NCBI RefSeq assembly: GCF_021412625.1 | Contig: NZ_JAKCFI010000019.1 | Location: 43,526-107,525, forward strand | DNA length: 64,000 bases | Reading direction: 5' to 3' | Source: Myxococcus stipitatus | GTDB lineage: Bacteria; Myxococcota; Myxococcia; Myxococcales; Myxococcaceae | Part shown: in pieces, positions 34,397 through 43,039 of the stretch | Layout of the letters: each line of letters opens with the position of its first letter | How positions within the stretch are numbered: position 1 is the stretch's first letter | Notes under the pieces: generated by a model | Told to the model about the DNA's origin: nothing | What the model saw: the letters and a program-made list of their open reading frames with translations, nothing else | Databases searched by the model: none | Translations under genes and position numbers: made by a program

Positions 34397-35074
34397 TTAC
34401 GGCCGGCGCAGCAGCACCCGTCCAGGTCCGGACTCCTCCGGGCCCTTGAAGTCCTCCGTCTCCAGCCCGTTCGGGCCATGGATCTGGATGTGCTTCACCA
34501 TCGCGGGCATCCCCTCGACCTTCCGCCACAGCTCGGGTCCCAGGGCCTTCTTGATGCGCAGCATCAACCCCACGCGGTTGCGGCGCACCGCGGTCTCCGC
34601 TCGGCCAATCTCCTCCACCAGCTTGAGGACGGCGCCCTCGTCCGGCGTCTCCGCGTCGAGCTGCCGTTCGAACCGCAGCTGCGCGCGCTTGAGGTCCGCC
34701 TCCAGGGGGATGACCGCCTCGTTCGCCTCGAACGTGAGGTCCTCCACCTGCTTCACCTTCTCGCGGGGCACGCCCAGCCGCTCCAGCACGCGAGACGGGA
34801 TGCCTCCGGGGCCGCCGATGCCGAAGCCCTCCCCCGGGAACCCGGGGGACGCCACCCCCGCCACGGCGACCGTGGGGCCGCCCGGAGACGCATCCAGGCG
34901 CCGCACCGTGCGGGTGACGAGGCCCGGCCCCCGCTCGAAGGCGACGGCCTCCTCGCGCGGAGGTGGCGCCTTGTCGGATGCCTCGGCCCGCGCCTGCTGC
35001 TGCCCCAGCACCGGCGCCGCGAACAACAGCGACGCCAGGGACGCGGACCACCACATGGGGACACGACTCTTCAT
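34397..35074 (-). CDS. Periplasmic Spy/CpxP-like helical protein
   Basis: 225 residues. Signal peptide (MKSRVPMWWSASLASLLFAA, cleavage near VLG), a glycine/proline-rich spacer, then a helical domain (about 105-200: LGVPREKVKQVEDLTFEANE, LEADLKRAQLRFERQL, RNRVGLMLRIKKALGPELW). It resembles CpxP/Spy/ZraP/CnrX-type proteins, which act as chaperones or periplasmic sensors. The ATG overlaps the anti-sigma stop by 4 bases; AGGAG lies upstream. It is the third gene of a sigma/anti-sigma operon, so a sensor or target role is inferred. Confidence 0.72.
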   Translation of the reverse strand: MKSRVPMWWSASLASLLFAAPVLGQQQARAEASDKAPPPREEAVAFERGPGLVTRTVRRLDASPGGPTVAVAGVASPGFPGEGFGIGGPGGIPSRVLERLGVPREKVKQVEDLTFEANEAVIPLEADLKRAQLRFERQLDAETPDEGAVLKLVEEIGRAETAVRRNRVGLMLRIKKALGPELWRKVEGMPAMVKHIQIHGPNGLETEDFKGPEESGPGRVLLRRP

Positions 35075-35673
35075 GGTTTCGACTCCTGATAGGTGATGGG
35101 CATGAGCGCCGTACGGAACGGCGGTGCTTCCAGCGCGCGGGAATCCGGGGGGCGCACCCAACCGACGAGCGCCCCGAAAGGTCTGTACAGGTCGTCCTGC
35201 TTCACCACGTCTCGGCGCGAGTACCCGCGCACCTCGACGACGAGCGCCGCCAGCGCGTCGCGCTCGGCCTGGGCTCCCGCCTCCACCGCGACGGCCTCCG
35301 CCGCCCCCTCGTGGGTGAGCGACAGCTCGGGCCGGGGAGCCCGGCCGGTGGCCACCACCTCCACGCGCTCCACGGCGCGCTCGGCGGGAGGCGCCGACGA
35401 CAGGCTCCCCCACGCCAGGGCCGCCACCCCCAGCGACGCCGCGGTGACCCACGCGGCCCGGCGACGCACCCCGCGCCGCCGCACCTCCCCCAGCACGCCC
35501 TCGCGGGCGATGGCGGGCAGGGCCCGCTCCGGCGGCCCCTTCAACGCCGTGGCGGACACGTGGAGCGCGGCCAGCGAGCGACACGCCTCGCAGCCCTCCA
35601 GGTGGTGGCCCAGCGCCGGAGGCCAGGGCGGGGACGCCTCCAACAGGGCGTGGACCGCGTCTTGGCACTTCAT
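35071..35673 (-). CDS. Transmembrane anti-sigma factor (zf-HC2 type)
   Basis: 200 residues. An N-terminal zinc-binding anti-sigma domain has HxxxCxxC as H24-L-E-G-C28-E-A-C31 plus C3; one transmembrane helix (about 75-93) leads to a periplasmic domain of about 100 residues. It overlaps the sigma gene upstream by 4 bases and the Spy-like gene downstream by 4 bases (ATGA both). It should hold the ECF sigma factor at the inner membrane until an envelope signal arrives. Confidence 0.85.
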   Translation of the reverse strand: MKCQDAVHALLEASPPWPPALGHHLEGCEACRSLAALHVSATALKGPPERALPAIAREGVLGEVRRRGVRRRAAWVTAASLGVAALAWGSLSSAPPAERAVERVEVVATGRAPRPELSLTHEGAAEAVAVEAGAQAERDALAALVVEVRGYSRRDVVKQDDLYRPFGALVGWVRPPDSRALEAPPFRTALMPITYQESKP

Positions 35674-36230
35674 GGTGTCTCTCCTTCGACGAGCGCATCC
35701 AGGGCCTTGAGCCGGGTGAGGGCCCGATGCAGGTGCGTGCGGACCGAGCCGCGTCCGATGCCCATGGCCTCCGCGACGCCGTCCACGCCCAGCCCCTCCA
35801 GGTACCGCAGGGTGAAGGCCGTGGCCTGCTGCGCGGGCAGCGACCGCAGGGCCCGCGACAGCGTGTCCCAGCGCTGCGCCCCCGCGTAGCGCTCCTCCGC
35901 GGAGGGCGCGAGCTCCGCGGCCCCCCAGTCCAGCACGTCGCGGATGGCGCTCCACACCCGCCGCCGTCGCAGGTGGCTCATCGCGCGCGACACCAGGATG
36001 CGGCGCAGCCACGCGGCCCCCGCCACCCCGTCCCGCAGCGCGTGCCGCTTCTCGTAGGCGTCCGCGAGCGCCGCCTGCACCAGGTCCCTCGCCTCCTCCG
36101 CGTCCCAGACGAGCCGCCGGGCGAGCCTCAGCAACGCGCCCTGCTCCGCCTCCAGGAGCGCGTCGAAGTCCACCGCGACCAGGCCGGTCGCGGGACTTCC
36201 GGTCTCCTCCAGGATGACGGTGCCTTTCAC
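35670..36230 (-). CDS. ECF-type RNA polymerase sigma factor
   Basis: 186 residues. Region 2 (about 20-90: LLRLARRLVWDAEEARDLVQ, YEKRHALRDGVAGAAWLRRI) and region 4 (about 120-175: LRSLPAQQATAFTLRYLEGL, MGIGRGSVRTHLHRALTRL). The GTG start at 36230 is in frame and follows GGAGG by 10 bases, a long spacing. First gene of a three-gene operon with its anti-sigma and a Spy-like protein. Such sigma genes usually activate their own promoter; no matching -35 AAC box was confirmed. Confidence 0.87.
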   Translation of the reverse strand: MKGTVILEETGSPATGLVAVDFDALLEAEQGALLRLARRLVWDAEEARDLVQAALADAYEKRHALRDGVAGAAWLRRILVSRAMSHLRRRRVWSAIRDVLDWGAAELAPSAEERYAGAQRWDTLSRALRSLPAQQATAFTLRYLEGLGVDGVAEAMGIGRGSVRTHLHRALTRLKALDALVEGETP

Positions 36231-36278
36231 GGTGCAACGACCTCCTCGGCTGCCTTCACGGAATGAGGACGCACGGGG

Positions 36279-36764
36279 GTGGAAACCGGCATACTCGCCC
36301 GCGTGAGCTCCCCAGAAATCCGCCGGATACCGGCCGCCGAGACGCGCGGGCTGCGTCGCGCCGTCCTGCGCCCCCACCAACCCCCGGAGGCCGTCATCTA
36401 TCCCGGGGACGACGACCCGGACACCCTCCACCTGGGACTGTACGTGGAGGGGCGCCAGCTGGGAGTGGCCTCCCTGTACCGGGAGCCGCCGCCCTTCGCG
36501 CTCAAGGTCACCACGGCCTGGCGGCTGCGGGGCATGGCCGTCGAGCACGTCCGCCAGGGCATGGGGCTGGGCGCGGCGCTGCTGCGCGCGTGCCTGGAGC
36601 ACGCGGCATCCCAGCGGGGCACCCAGGTGTGGTGCAACGCTCGCTCGACGGCCGCGGGCTTCTACAAGTCCCTGGGCTTCGTCTCCCGGGGCGAGCCCTT
36701 CGACCTGCCGGGCATCGGGCCCCACCACCTCATGTACCGGGACCTGTCGGGGGCCGCGTCATGA
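36279..36764 (+). CDS. GNAT-family N-acetyltransferase
   Basis: 161 residues. Acetyl-CoA binding motif WRLRGMAVEHVRQGMGLGAALL (about 85-106) and C-terminal FYKSLGFVSRGEPFDLPGIGPH typical of GNAT proteins. The start is either GTG 36279 or GTG 36303; neither has a strong ribosome-binding site. It overlaps pheA by 4 bases (ATGA), so it is co-transcribed with the aromatic genes, though its substrate is unknown. Confidence 0.8.
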   Translation: METGILARVSSPEIRRIPAAETRGLRRAVLRPHQPPEAVIYPGDDDPDTLHLGLYVEGRQLGVASLYREPPPFALKVTTAWRLRGMAVEHVRQGMGLGAALLRACLEHAASQRGTQVWCNARSTAAGFYKSLGFVSRGEPFDLPGIGPHHLMYRDLSGAAS

Positions 36765-37915
36765 CGGCGCCGAAGCAGCCCGACCTGGGGGCGCTGCGCG
36801 AGGCCATCGAACGCATCGACGAGGAGCTCCTCGACGCGCTCCGCCGCCGCATGGACCTGGCGGACGACGTGGCCCGCTCCAAGCTGGCCAACGCGGCGCC
36901 CTTCCGCGACCAGCGACGCGAGGACCTGCTGCTGCGCAGCATCCGCGGCCGCGCCTCCGAGCATGGCCTGGACCCGCACGAGGTGGAGCGCATCTGGCGG
37001 CTGGTCATCGACATGTCCGTCGCCCGCCAGCAGGCGCTCGTCACCCGGCAGGACACGACGCCGCTGCGCGTGGGCTACCCGGGCGTCGAGGGTTCCTACA
37101 GCCACCTGGCCGCGCGGCGCATGTACGCGGGCCGCTCCGGCGGCGTGCTGCTCACCGGGTTCGACCATTCGCGCGAGGCCGTGGAGGCGCTGCGCCGCGG
37201 CGAACAGGACCTGGCGCTGCTGCCCATCGAGAACACCACCGCGGGCAGCATGAACGAGACCTATGACCTGCTCGCCGAGGGCGGCGTGGTCATCACCGCG
37301 GAGCTGGTGAGCCAGGTCGACCACCGCCTGCTGGGGCTGCCGGGCGCGAAGCTGGAGGGCCTGCGCGAGGTCCTCTCCCATCCCCAGGCGCTGACCCAGT
37401 GCGAGGCGTACCTGCGCGAGCGGCTGCCCTGGGCGCGCGCGGTGCCGGACCCGGACACCGGGGGCGCGGCGCAGAAGGTCCGCGAGCGCAACGACGCGTC
37501 CGTGGCGGCCATCGCCAGCGAGACGGCGGCGCAGCGCTTCGGCCTGGAGGTGCTCGCGCGCGACCTCCAGCCCGCGTCGGACTACACGCGCTTCGTGGAG
37601 GTGGGCCGCGAGGCCACGCCGATGAAGCCGGGCGTGCCCTTCAAGACGTCGCTGCTCATGGTGCTGGGGGACGACAAGCCCGGCTCGCTGGGAGAGATGC
37701 TGCAGCGGCTCACCCTGCGCGGCGTCAACCTGAGCAAGCTCGAGTCCCGCCCCATCCCCGGCAGCCCGTGGCGCTACCGGTTCTACGTCGACGTGGAGGG
37801 CCACGCCGCCTCCGCGCCGCTGACGGCCGCGCTGGACGACATCCGGCCGCTGACGTCCTTCCTCCGGGTGCTGGGCACCTACCCTCGCGCCGAGGGCGAG
37901 GGGAGCCATGGCTGA
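36761..37915 (+). CDS. pheA: Bifunctional chorismate mutase/prephenate dehydratase (P-protein)
   Basis: 384 residues. The AroQ chorismate mutase domain (about 8-92: LREAIERIDEELLDALRRRM, ARSKLANAAPFRDQRREDLL) is followed by the prephenate dehydratase domain (about 105-285: VGYPGVEGSYSHLAAR, LLPIENTTAGSMNETYDLL, catalytic S-D-Y-T-R-F) and an ACT regulatory domain (about 295-375, KLESRPI binding phenylalanine). It converts chorismate to phenylpyruvate and should be feedback-inhibited by phenylalanine. It overlaps the next prephenate dehydratase gene by 8 bases. Confidence 0.92.
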   Translation: MTAPKQPDLGALREAIERIDEELLDALRRRMDLADDVARSKLANAAPFRDQRREDLLLRSIRGRASEHGLDPHEVERIWRLVIDMSVARQQALVTRQDTTPLRVGYPGVEGSYSHLAARRMYAGRSGGVLLTGFDHSREAVEALRRGEQDLALLPIENTTAGSMNETYDLLAEGGVVITAELVSQVDHRLLGLPGAKLEGLREVLSHPQALTQCEAYLRERLPWARAVPDPDTGGAAQKVRERNDASVAAIASETAAQRFGLEVLARDLQPASDYTRFVEVGREATPMKPGVPFKTSLLMVLGDDKPGSLGEMLQRLTLRGVNLSKLESRPIPGSPWRYRFYVDVEGHAASAPLTAALDDIRPLTSFLRVLGTYPRAEGEGSHG

Positions 37916-38732
37916 GTCGTCGCGACGCCGCGTCGCCTTCCAGGGAGAGCACGGCGCCTATGGCGAGGAGGCCCTGCGCGCGCTCTATGGCCCGGACGCG
38001 GAGGCCGTCCCGTGCCTCACCTTCCGCGGCGTCTTCGAGGCCGTGGCCGAGGGCCGCGTCGACAGCGGCGTCGTCCCCGTGGAGAGCTCGCTGGGGGGGC
38101 CCGTGGCGGAGAACGTGGACCTGCTGCTGGAGCACGACCTGCCCATCTCCGGCGAGCTGTCCCTGCGCGTGCGGCACTGCCTGGTGGCGCCCCCGGGCCT
38201 GGCCCTCGAGGACGTCGAGCGGGCCCTCTCCCATCCCCAGGCGCTCTCGCAGTGCGCCGGCTACCTGAGGCGGCGCGGCATCCTCCCGGTGCCGGAGACG
38301 AACACCGCCATCGCCGCGCGCAAGGTGGCCGAGGAGGCCCCTCCACGCACCGCCGCCATCGCCAGCCGCGTCTCCGCCGGGCTGTACGGGCTGGCGGTGC
38401 TGGAGGAGGGCGTGGAGGACTCGCCGGACAACCACACGCGGTTCCTCACGCTGGGGGCCCCCGCGCCGCGAGCCTGGACGCGGCGCAAGACGGCGCTGGC
38501 CTTCACGGTGCAGAACGCGCCCGGCGCGCTGTACCGCGTCCTGGGCGCCTTCAGCGCGCGGGGGCTGGAGGTGGCGCGGCTGGAGTCGAGGCCCCAGCGC
38601 CGCGCGTGGGAGTACGTCTGGTGCCTGGACGTCGAGGGGGCGCTGGAGGACCCGCGGGTGCGCGAGGCGGTGGGGGCCGCCCAGGGCGCCTGCATCACCC
38701 TGCGGGTGCTCGGCAGCTACGGCGTGGCCTGA
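37908..38732 (+). CDS. Second prephenate dehydratase (monofunctional, with ACT domain)
   Basis: 274 residues. Prephenate dehydratase domain (about 8-180: VAFQGEHGAYGEEALRALYG, VVPVESSLGGPVAENVDLLL, catalytic N-H-T-R-F) and ACT domain (about 195-270, RLESRPQ). There is no chorismate mutase domain. Key motifs are intact, so the enzyme is probably active. It is encoded directly behind pheA with an 8-base overlap; two prephenate dehydratases in one operon is unusual. Confidence 0.9.
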   Translation: MAESSRRRVAFQGEHGAYGEEALRALYGPDAEAVPCLTFRGVFEAVAEGRVDSGVVPVESSLGGPVAENVDLLLEHDLPISGELSLRVRHCLVAPPGLALEDVERALSHPQALSQCAGYLRRRGILPVPETNTAIAARKVAEEAPPRTAAIASRVSAGLYGLAVLEEGVEDSPDNHTRFLTLGAPAPRAWTRRKTALAFTVQNAPGALYRVLGAFSARGLEVARLESRPQRRAWEYVWCLDVEGALEDPRVREAVGAAQGACITLRVLGSYGVA

Positions 38733-38736
38733 GGGC

Positions 38737-39864
38737 CTACGCCGCCACCTCCGTCGGGGCGCTGCCGTCGCCGTTCTTCACCACGGCCACGTACGCCTCG
38801 CGGACGATGTGCGTGTAGCGCTGGAGCGCGGCGAGCTGCTCCAGCCGCAGCGCCTGCGGGCCGTCGCACAGCGCCGCCTCCGGGTGCGGGTGGAAGTCCA
38901 CCAGCACCATGGAGGCCCCGGCGATGAGCCCCTGGCCAATCGAGTGGAAGATGTCCGGCAGGCCGTCCGGCGGCGCGTCCGCGCGGCCGATGGCGTGCGA
39001 CGGGTCCACGCACACCGGCATGCGGGTGAGCCGGCGCACCACCGGCACGTGGGCGAAGTCCACCATGTTGCGGTGCGGGTCGCCCAGGTGCGTCTTCACG
39101 CCGCGCAGGCAGAAGACGATCTTCGGGTTGCCCTCGCTGGCGATGTACTCGCACGCGTTGAGCGACTCCTCCAGGGTGATGCCCATGCCGCGCTTGAAGA
39201 GCACCGGGAAGTCGCGCTGCTGGCCGATCTGCTTGAGCAGCTCGAAGTTCTGCGCGTTGCGCGTGCCCACCTGGAGCATGACGCCCGTGGCGTTGCCGGA
39301 GCGCTCCAGCGCGTCGCGGATCTCGTCGATGTGGCGCGGGTGCGTCACCTCCATGGCGACCACCTTGATGCCGTGCTTGCCCGCGGACTCGAACACCCAC
39401 GGCAGGCACGCGGCCCCCAGGCCCTGGAACTCGTAGGGGTTGGTGCGCGGCTTGTACGCGCCCATGCGCGTGGTGCGGATGCCGCAGCGCTCGAGCGCGG
39501 CCATCATCGACTCCACGTTCTCGCGCGTGTCCACCGCGCACAGGCCGGCGAACAGCTGCACCGAGCGCTCGTCGAACGTGACGCCGTTGTACTCGAAGCC
39601 CGTGGTCGCCATCTTCTGGCCCTTGTGCCGGCCGATGACCCGGTACTTCTGCGAGACGCGCACCACCTGGCGCACGCCGGGGATCTGCTCGAAGGGCTCC
39701 GTCGGGACCTGCGCCGTCGGACCGAGCAGGTACACCTCCGTGACGGTGTACTCGGACCCCTCCATCACGTGCGGCCGAGGCGTCACCCCCTTGTACTGGG
39801 AGGCAACCTGCAGGACTGCGGCAACCACGGACTGGGGTGAGTCCGGCTCGAGCATGACGATCAT
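38737..39864 (-). CDS. aroF: Type I-beta DAHP synthase-like protein with divergent active site
   Basis: 375 residues. A ferredoxin-like regulatory domain (about 1-80) is followed by a DAHP synthase barrel (about 85-360), with GAYKPRTNPYEFQGLG, VLFKRGMGITLEE and the metal-binding DPSHAIGR. Several signature positions differ from the family: AGPCSVE reads AGLCAVD, CERGIRTFE reads CLRGVKTHL, and the usual EVHP glutamate is aspartate (VDFHP). It faces the prephenate dehydratase genes with only 4 bases between stops, so a role in aromatic synthesis is likely, but a changed activity is possible. Confidence 0.78.
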   Translation of the reverse strand: MIVMLEPDSPQSVVAAVLQVASQYKGVTPRPHVMEGSEYTVTEVYLLGPTAQVPTEPFEQIPGVRQVVRVSQKYRVIGRHKGQKMATTGFEYNGVTFDERSVQLFAGLCAVDTRENVESMMAALERCGIRTTRMGAYKPRTNPYEFQGLGAACLPWVFESAGKHGIKVVAMEVTHPRHIDEIRDALERSGNATGVMLQVGTRNAQNFELLKQIGQQRDFPVLFKRGMGITLEESLNACEYIASEGNPKIVFCLRGVKTHLGDPHRNMVDFAHVPVVRRLTRMPVCVDPSHAIGRADAPPDGLPDIFHSIGQGLIAGASMVLVDFHPHPEAALCDGPQALRLEQLAALQRYTHIVREAYVAVVKNGDGSAPTEVAA

Positions 39865-40039
39865 CTTCGTGCGTCTCCAACCACTAGGGCGTGTAGGTCT
39901 TGATGTGGGGCGGGAATGATAGCAACAGCGTCCGCGCGGTTTGTAACACCCCGGCGCCGCCAGATGCTCCACGCGCGACGCCCCCACGCCCGGGAGGACG
40001 GGCGACCCACCCCGCCGGAGCGGCCCGCCGACCGCCCCT

Positions 40040-40606
40040 TCAGCTCCCCATGGGGCGCAGCCGGAGGGCGAGCTGTGCGTAGTGATCGCGCTGAGCGGAG
40101 TCTCCCAGGTGTTCCCAGACGTCCGCGAGCGCCTTGGCGGCCTCGATGTAGGCGGGCGACAGCTCCAGCGCGAGCTCGAAGGTCCGCCGGGCCTGCCGGT
40201 AGCGGGCCTTGTCGGGGCGACGAGGCCCCTGGGTGAGCAGGGCGTTGCCGCGCTCGTACACCTCGATGGCGGCGCCCTCCCGGTAGCCGGGCTCCGGGTT
40301 GAGCTGGATGGCGCGCTCCATGAGGGCGGCGGCGGCCTCCGGCTCCCCGAGGGCGAGCTGGCACAGGGCGGCGTCGCGGTGCGGGTCGGCGGCGGAGGGG
40401 TCCACCTCGATGGCGCGCTCGAAGCAGCGCAGCGCCTCCTGGGCGCGGTCCAGGCGCAGCAGCGAGGCGCCCTTGGCGCAGAGGGCCGGAGAGTGCTTCG
40501 GGTCCACGGCGAGGACCTTGTCGAAGGCGAGGATCGCGGCCTCGTGTTGGCCGGACATCGAGAGGCTCGAGCCCTCGGTGAACGCCGCGAACAGCAACTT
40601 GGACAT
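40040..40606 (-). CDS. TPR-repeat protein
   Basis: 188 residues with three to four tetratricopeptide repeats (about 10-45, 46-80, 81-115 and 130-175: AAILAFDKVLAVDPKHSPAL, EALRCFERAIEVDPSAADPH, AAALMERAIQLNPEPGYREG, RRTFELALELSPAYIEAAKA). No signal peptide. ATG at 40606 gives MSKLLFAAFTEG. It serves protein-protein contacts; the partner is unknown. Confidence 0.82.
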   Translation of the reverse strand: MSKLLFAAFTEGSSLSMSGQHEAAILAFDKVLAVDPKHSPALCAKGASLLRLDRAQEALRCFERAIEVDPSAADPHRDAALCQLALGEPEAAAALMERAIQLNPEPGYREGAAIEVYERGNALLTQGPRRPDKARYRQARRTFELALELSPAYIEAAKALADVWEHLGDSAQRDHYAQLALRLRPMGS

Positions 40607-40807
40607 CGTGCCCCCAGGGCAAGGGTTGCCCGGTCGCTCCTGTGGTCGACCGTCTTCCAAGCCTGTCACCAGGGGCCACGCGATGAAAAGCCGCGCGAGG
40701 TCGCGGCCCTCGTCTCTCCCTGATGGCTGCCCACACTTCCGCTCCGCCCCGGGGCGGGGAAGCGGGGCCGCCCCACCCCGCCCACGGGTCCTGGTGGGCT
40801 GGGGAGC

Positions 40808-43039
40808 TCAGATGCGCAGGCCCGCCTGCACGCCGGGCCAGAAGGAGAACTCCTTCTGCGTCGACGCGGCGAACCGACTGACCTTCCCGGCGGGCTCGCT
40901 GTCCGTGGTGTGGAGCAGGTTGAAGGTCGGTCCCGCGACGATGGCCAGGCGCGAGGCGAGCTGGAAGCCGAACTGGAGGCGCGCCTGGTGCAGCATCCGG
41001 TTGTCGTCGAAGCCCTGGTCCCAGAGGAAGACGTTGCTGGAGACCGCGTCCACGTCGAAGAAGAACCGGTCGGTCACCGGCACGTGCCCGCCGATGCCCA
41101 GGCCCAGCGTCCAGTGGCTGGGGCCCCGGCTCCCGGGGAGCGAGCCCACGCCGGCGACCAGCGTCGTATAGAGGTGCTGGCTACCCACCTTCAGCGACAG
41201 GTTGGAGAAGTTGACGTCGCTGCCGAACACCTCGACGTGGAACTGGCCGTTGCGCACGATGCTCAGCAGGCCCACCGGCACGCCGGACTCCAGGTCGTTG
41301 GCCACGTTGACGATGCCCAACTGCAGGCCGTTCATCTTCCCCGCGACGTTGATGATGCCCAACTGCATGCCCGTGACGTCGCCGCCCACGTTCACCAGCG
41401 ACAGCTGCGCGCCGGTCGCGCTGGCCGCGTAGCTGACACCGCCCATCTGCATGCCGCTCAGGTGCCCGCGGACCATGCTCAACCCCACCGACGCCTGGTA
41501 GCCGTCGAAGTCGCCCTCGACCCAGCTCGACCCCACGGCCATCTGCGTTCCGGCCGCGGACGTGTTGGACACGTTCGCGCCCACGGCGAGCTGTCCCATC
41601 AACCCGCCCTGGCGCGCGACGTTGAGGCCCACCGCGGCCTGCACGCCCTCCACCGGCCCGGAGGCCCAGTTGCCGCCCACCGCGAGCTGCGCCCCGCCCA
41701 CCGCGCTCCCCGCCACGTTGCCGCCAATGGACATCTGCACCCCGCGCACGGGGCCCGGCGTCAGGTTGGCGCCCAGCGCCAGGGCCGCGCCCTCCAGGCG
41801 GGCCATGCTCCCCACGCCCAGGGACACCGACAGGTTGTTCGACACGTCGCCCCGCGAGAGCCAGTCGTTCGTCTGCAGCTTGGGGAACAGGCCCAGGTTG
41901 AGGAAACGGTGGTTGGGGCCGGTGGGCCCGGGCTCCACGAAGGCCGGGCCCACGCCGCCCGCGACGGGGGCCCCGCCGCGCATCGCGGTCAGCTCGCCCG
42001 TCACGCCCACGAAGGCGCGGTCGGCCAGGAGCGTGCGTCCGCCCTCCCCCACCACCAGCTCGGCGCGAGAGGAGGCGCCACGGGACTCGCGCATCACCGT
42101 GTAGCGGCCGGGCTGGAGCGCCAGCTCCGTGGCCCGGCCGGACAGCTTGTTCAGCTCCACCACCAGCCGCCCCGGTTCGTCGCGCACGTAGAGGCGCCCG
42201 TCGACGTCGTCGCCCACCACCAGCACCGCGGAGGTGCCGCGCAGGTCCGTCATCACCAGCTCTCCCGTGCCGGCCAGCTCGATGTCGTAGGCCGGGTGCT
42301 GGGCGCCCGCGCGCGTGCGCTCGGTGCGCGCGAGCGTCTCGTGGAAGGCGAACTGGTAGGCCTCGTGGAGCGTCACCTTCCCGTCGCCCGTCGCGTCCGC
42401 GGCGCCGCGCAGGCCGGAGACCAGGTTGTGGGTGAAGAACGAACCGCCGATGCGGTCGGACTCCTGCGACACCTCGTCCTCGGATGACGAGGTGAGGATG
42501 GCGTGTCCGCGCACCGCGGTCGACGTGTCGACGAGGAACGCCGGACGGCGCACGCCGCCCTTCTGCCGGGCCAGGGTGCCGGAGGCGCACGAGTCGAGGA
42601 TGGCGATGCGCACGTCGGCGGGCAGCTGCTCCAGCGTCTTGCGCAGCTCGCGGTAGCCGTACCGGTCCTGGTGCAGGAGCAGGCCCTCCTCGTCGGAGTG
42701 GCCGGAGTAGTAGATGAGCGCCTCGGTGCGCGCGCCGGTGCCCTTCGCCGCGGAGATCATCGCCTTGAAGCGCGTGAGCGCGGCCTCCAGCGCCGCGCGG
42801 TCGCCCTCCAACATCATGAGCTGGTCCTGGGGCTGCACCCCGCCCAGCTCGCCCAGCACCTGCGCGAACGAACGCGCGTCCGTCACGGCGTAGCGCAGCT
42901 TCGCCCGACCGGGCCCGCCGTCGTTGACGCCGACGAGCAACGCCAACCGGCGCACCGGGGCGGACGCGTCCGCGGTGGACGGGGCCGCGGAGGCCAGGAC
43001 GGGGAGCAGCAGGGACAGGAACAGGAAAGACCGCGCCAT
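40808..43039 (-). CDS. Caspase-family (C14) protein fused to surface repeats and a beta-barrel-like C-terminus
   Basis: 743 residues. Signal peptide (1-19), then a caspase-like peptidase domain (about 28-235) with catalytic pair H114 (YYSGHSDEEG) and C151 (ILDSCASGTL). An EF-hand-like loop is DATGDGKVTLHE (about 215-226). A beta-rich linker leads to about 12 glycine-rich repeats (about 405-595; pattern GxQxxxGxNxxxG, as in LA_2272-type surface-repeat proteins). The end (600-743) resembles an outer-membrane barrel. GTG/ATG start overlaps the DUF4384 gene. Exported protease on the cell surface is inferred. Confidence 0.83.
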   Translation of the reverse strand: MARSFLFLSLLLPVLASAAPSTADASAPVRRLALLVGVNDGGPGRAKLRYAVTDARSFAQVLGELGGVQPQDQLMMLEGDRAALEAALTRFKAMISAAKGTGARTEALIYYSGHSDEEGLLLHQDRYGYRELRKTLEQLPADVRIAILDSCASGTLARQKGGVRRPAFLVDTSTAVRGHAILTSSSEDEVSQESDRIGGSFFTHNLVSGLRGAADATGDGKVTLHEAYQFAFHETLARTERTRAGAQHPAYDIELAGTGELVMTDLRGTSAVLVVGDDVDGRLYVRDEPGRLVVELNKLSGRATELALQPGRYTVMRESRGASSRAELVVGEGGRTLLADRAFVGVTGELTAMRGGAPVAGGVGPAFVEPGPTGPNHRFLNLGLFPKLQTNDWLSRGDVSNNLSVSLGVGSMARLEGAALALGANLTPGPVRGVQMSIGGNVAGSAVGGAQLAVGGNWASGPVEGVQAAVGLNVARQGGLMGQLAVGANVSNTSAAGTQMAVGSSWVEGDFDGYQASVGLSMVRGHLSGMQMGGVSYAASATGAQLSLVNVGGDVTGMQLGIINVAGKMNGLQLGIVNVANDLESGVPVGLLSIVRNGQFHVEVFGSDVNFSNLSLKVGSQHLYTTLVAGVGSLPGSRGPSHWTLGLGIGGHVPVTDRFFFDVDAVSSNVFLWDQGFDDNRMLHQARLQFGFQLASRLAIVAGPTFNLLHTTDSEPAGKVSRFAASTQKEFSFWPGVQAGLRI

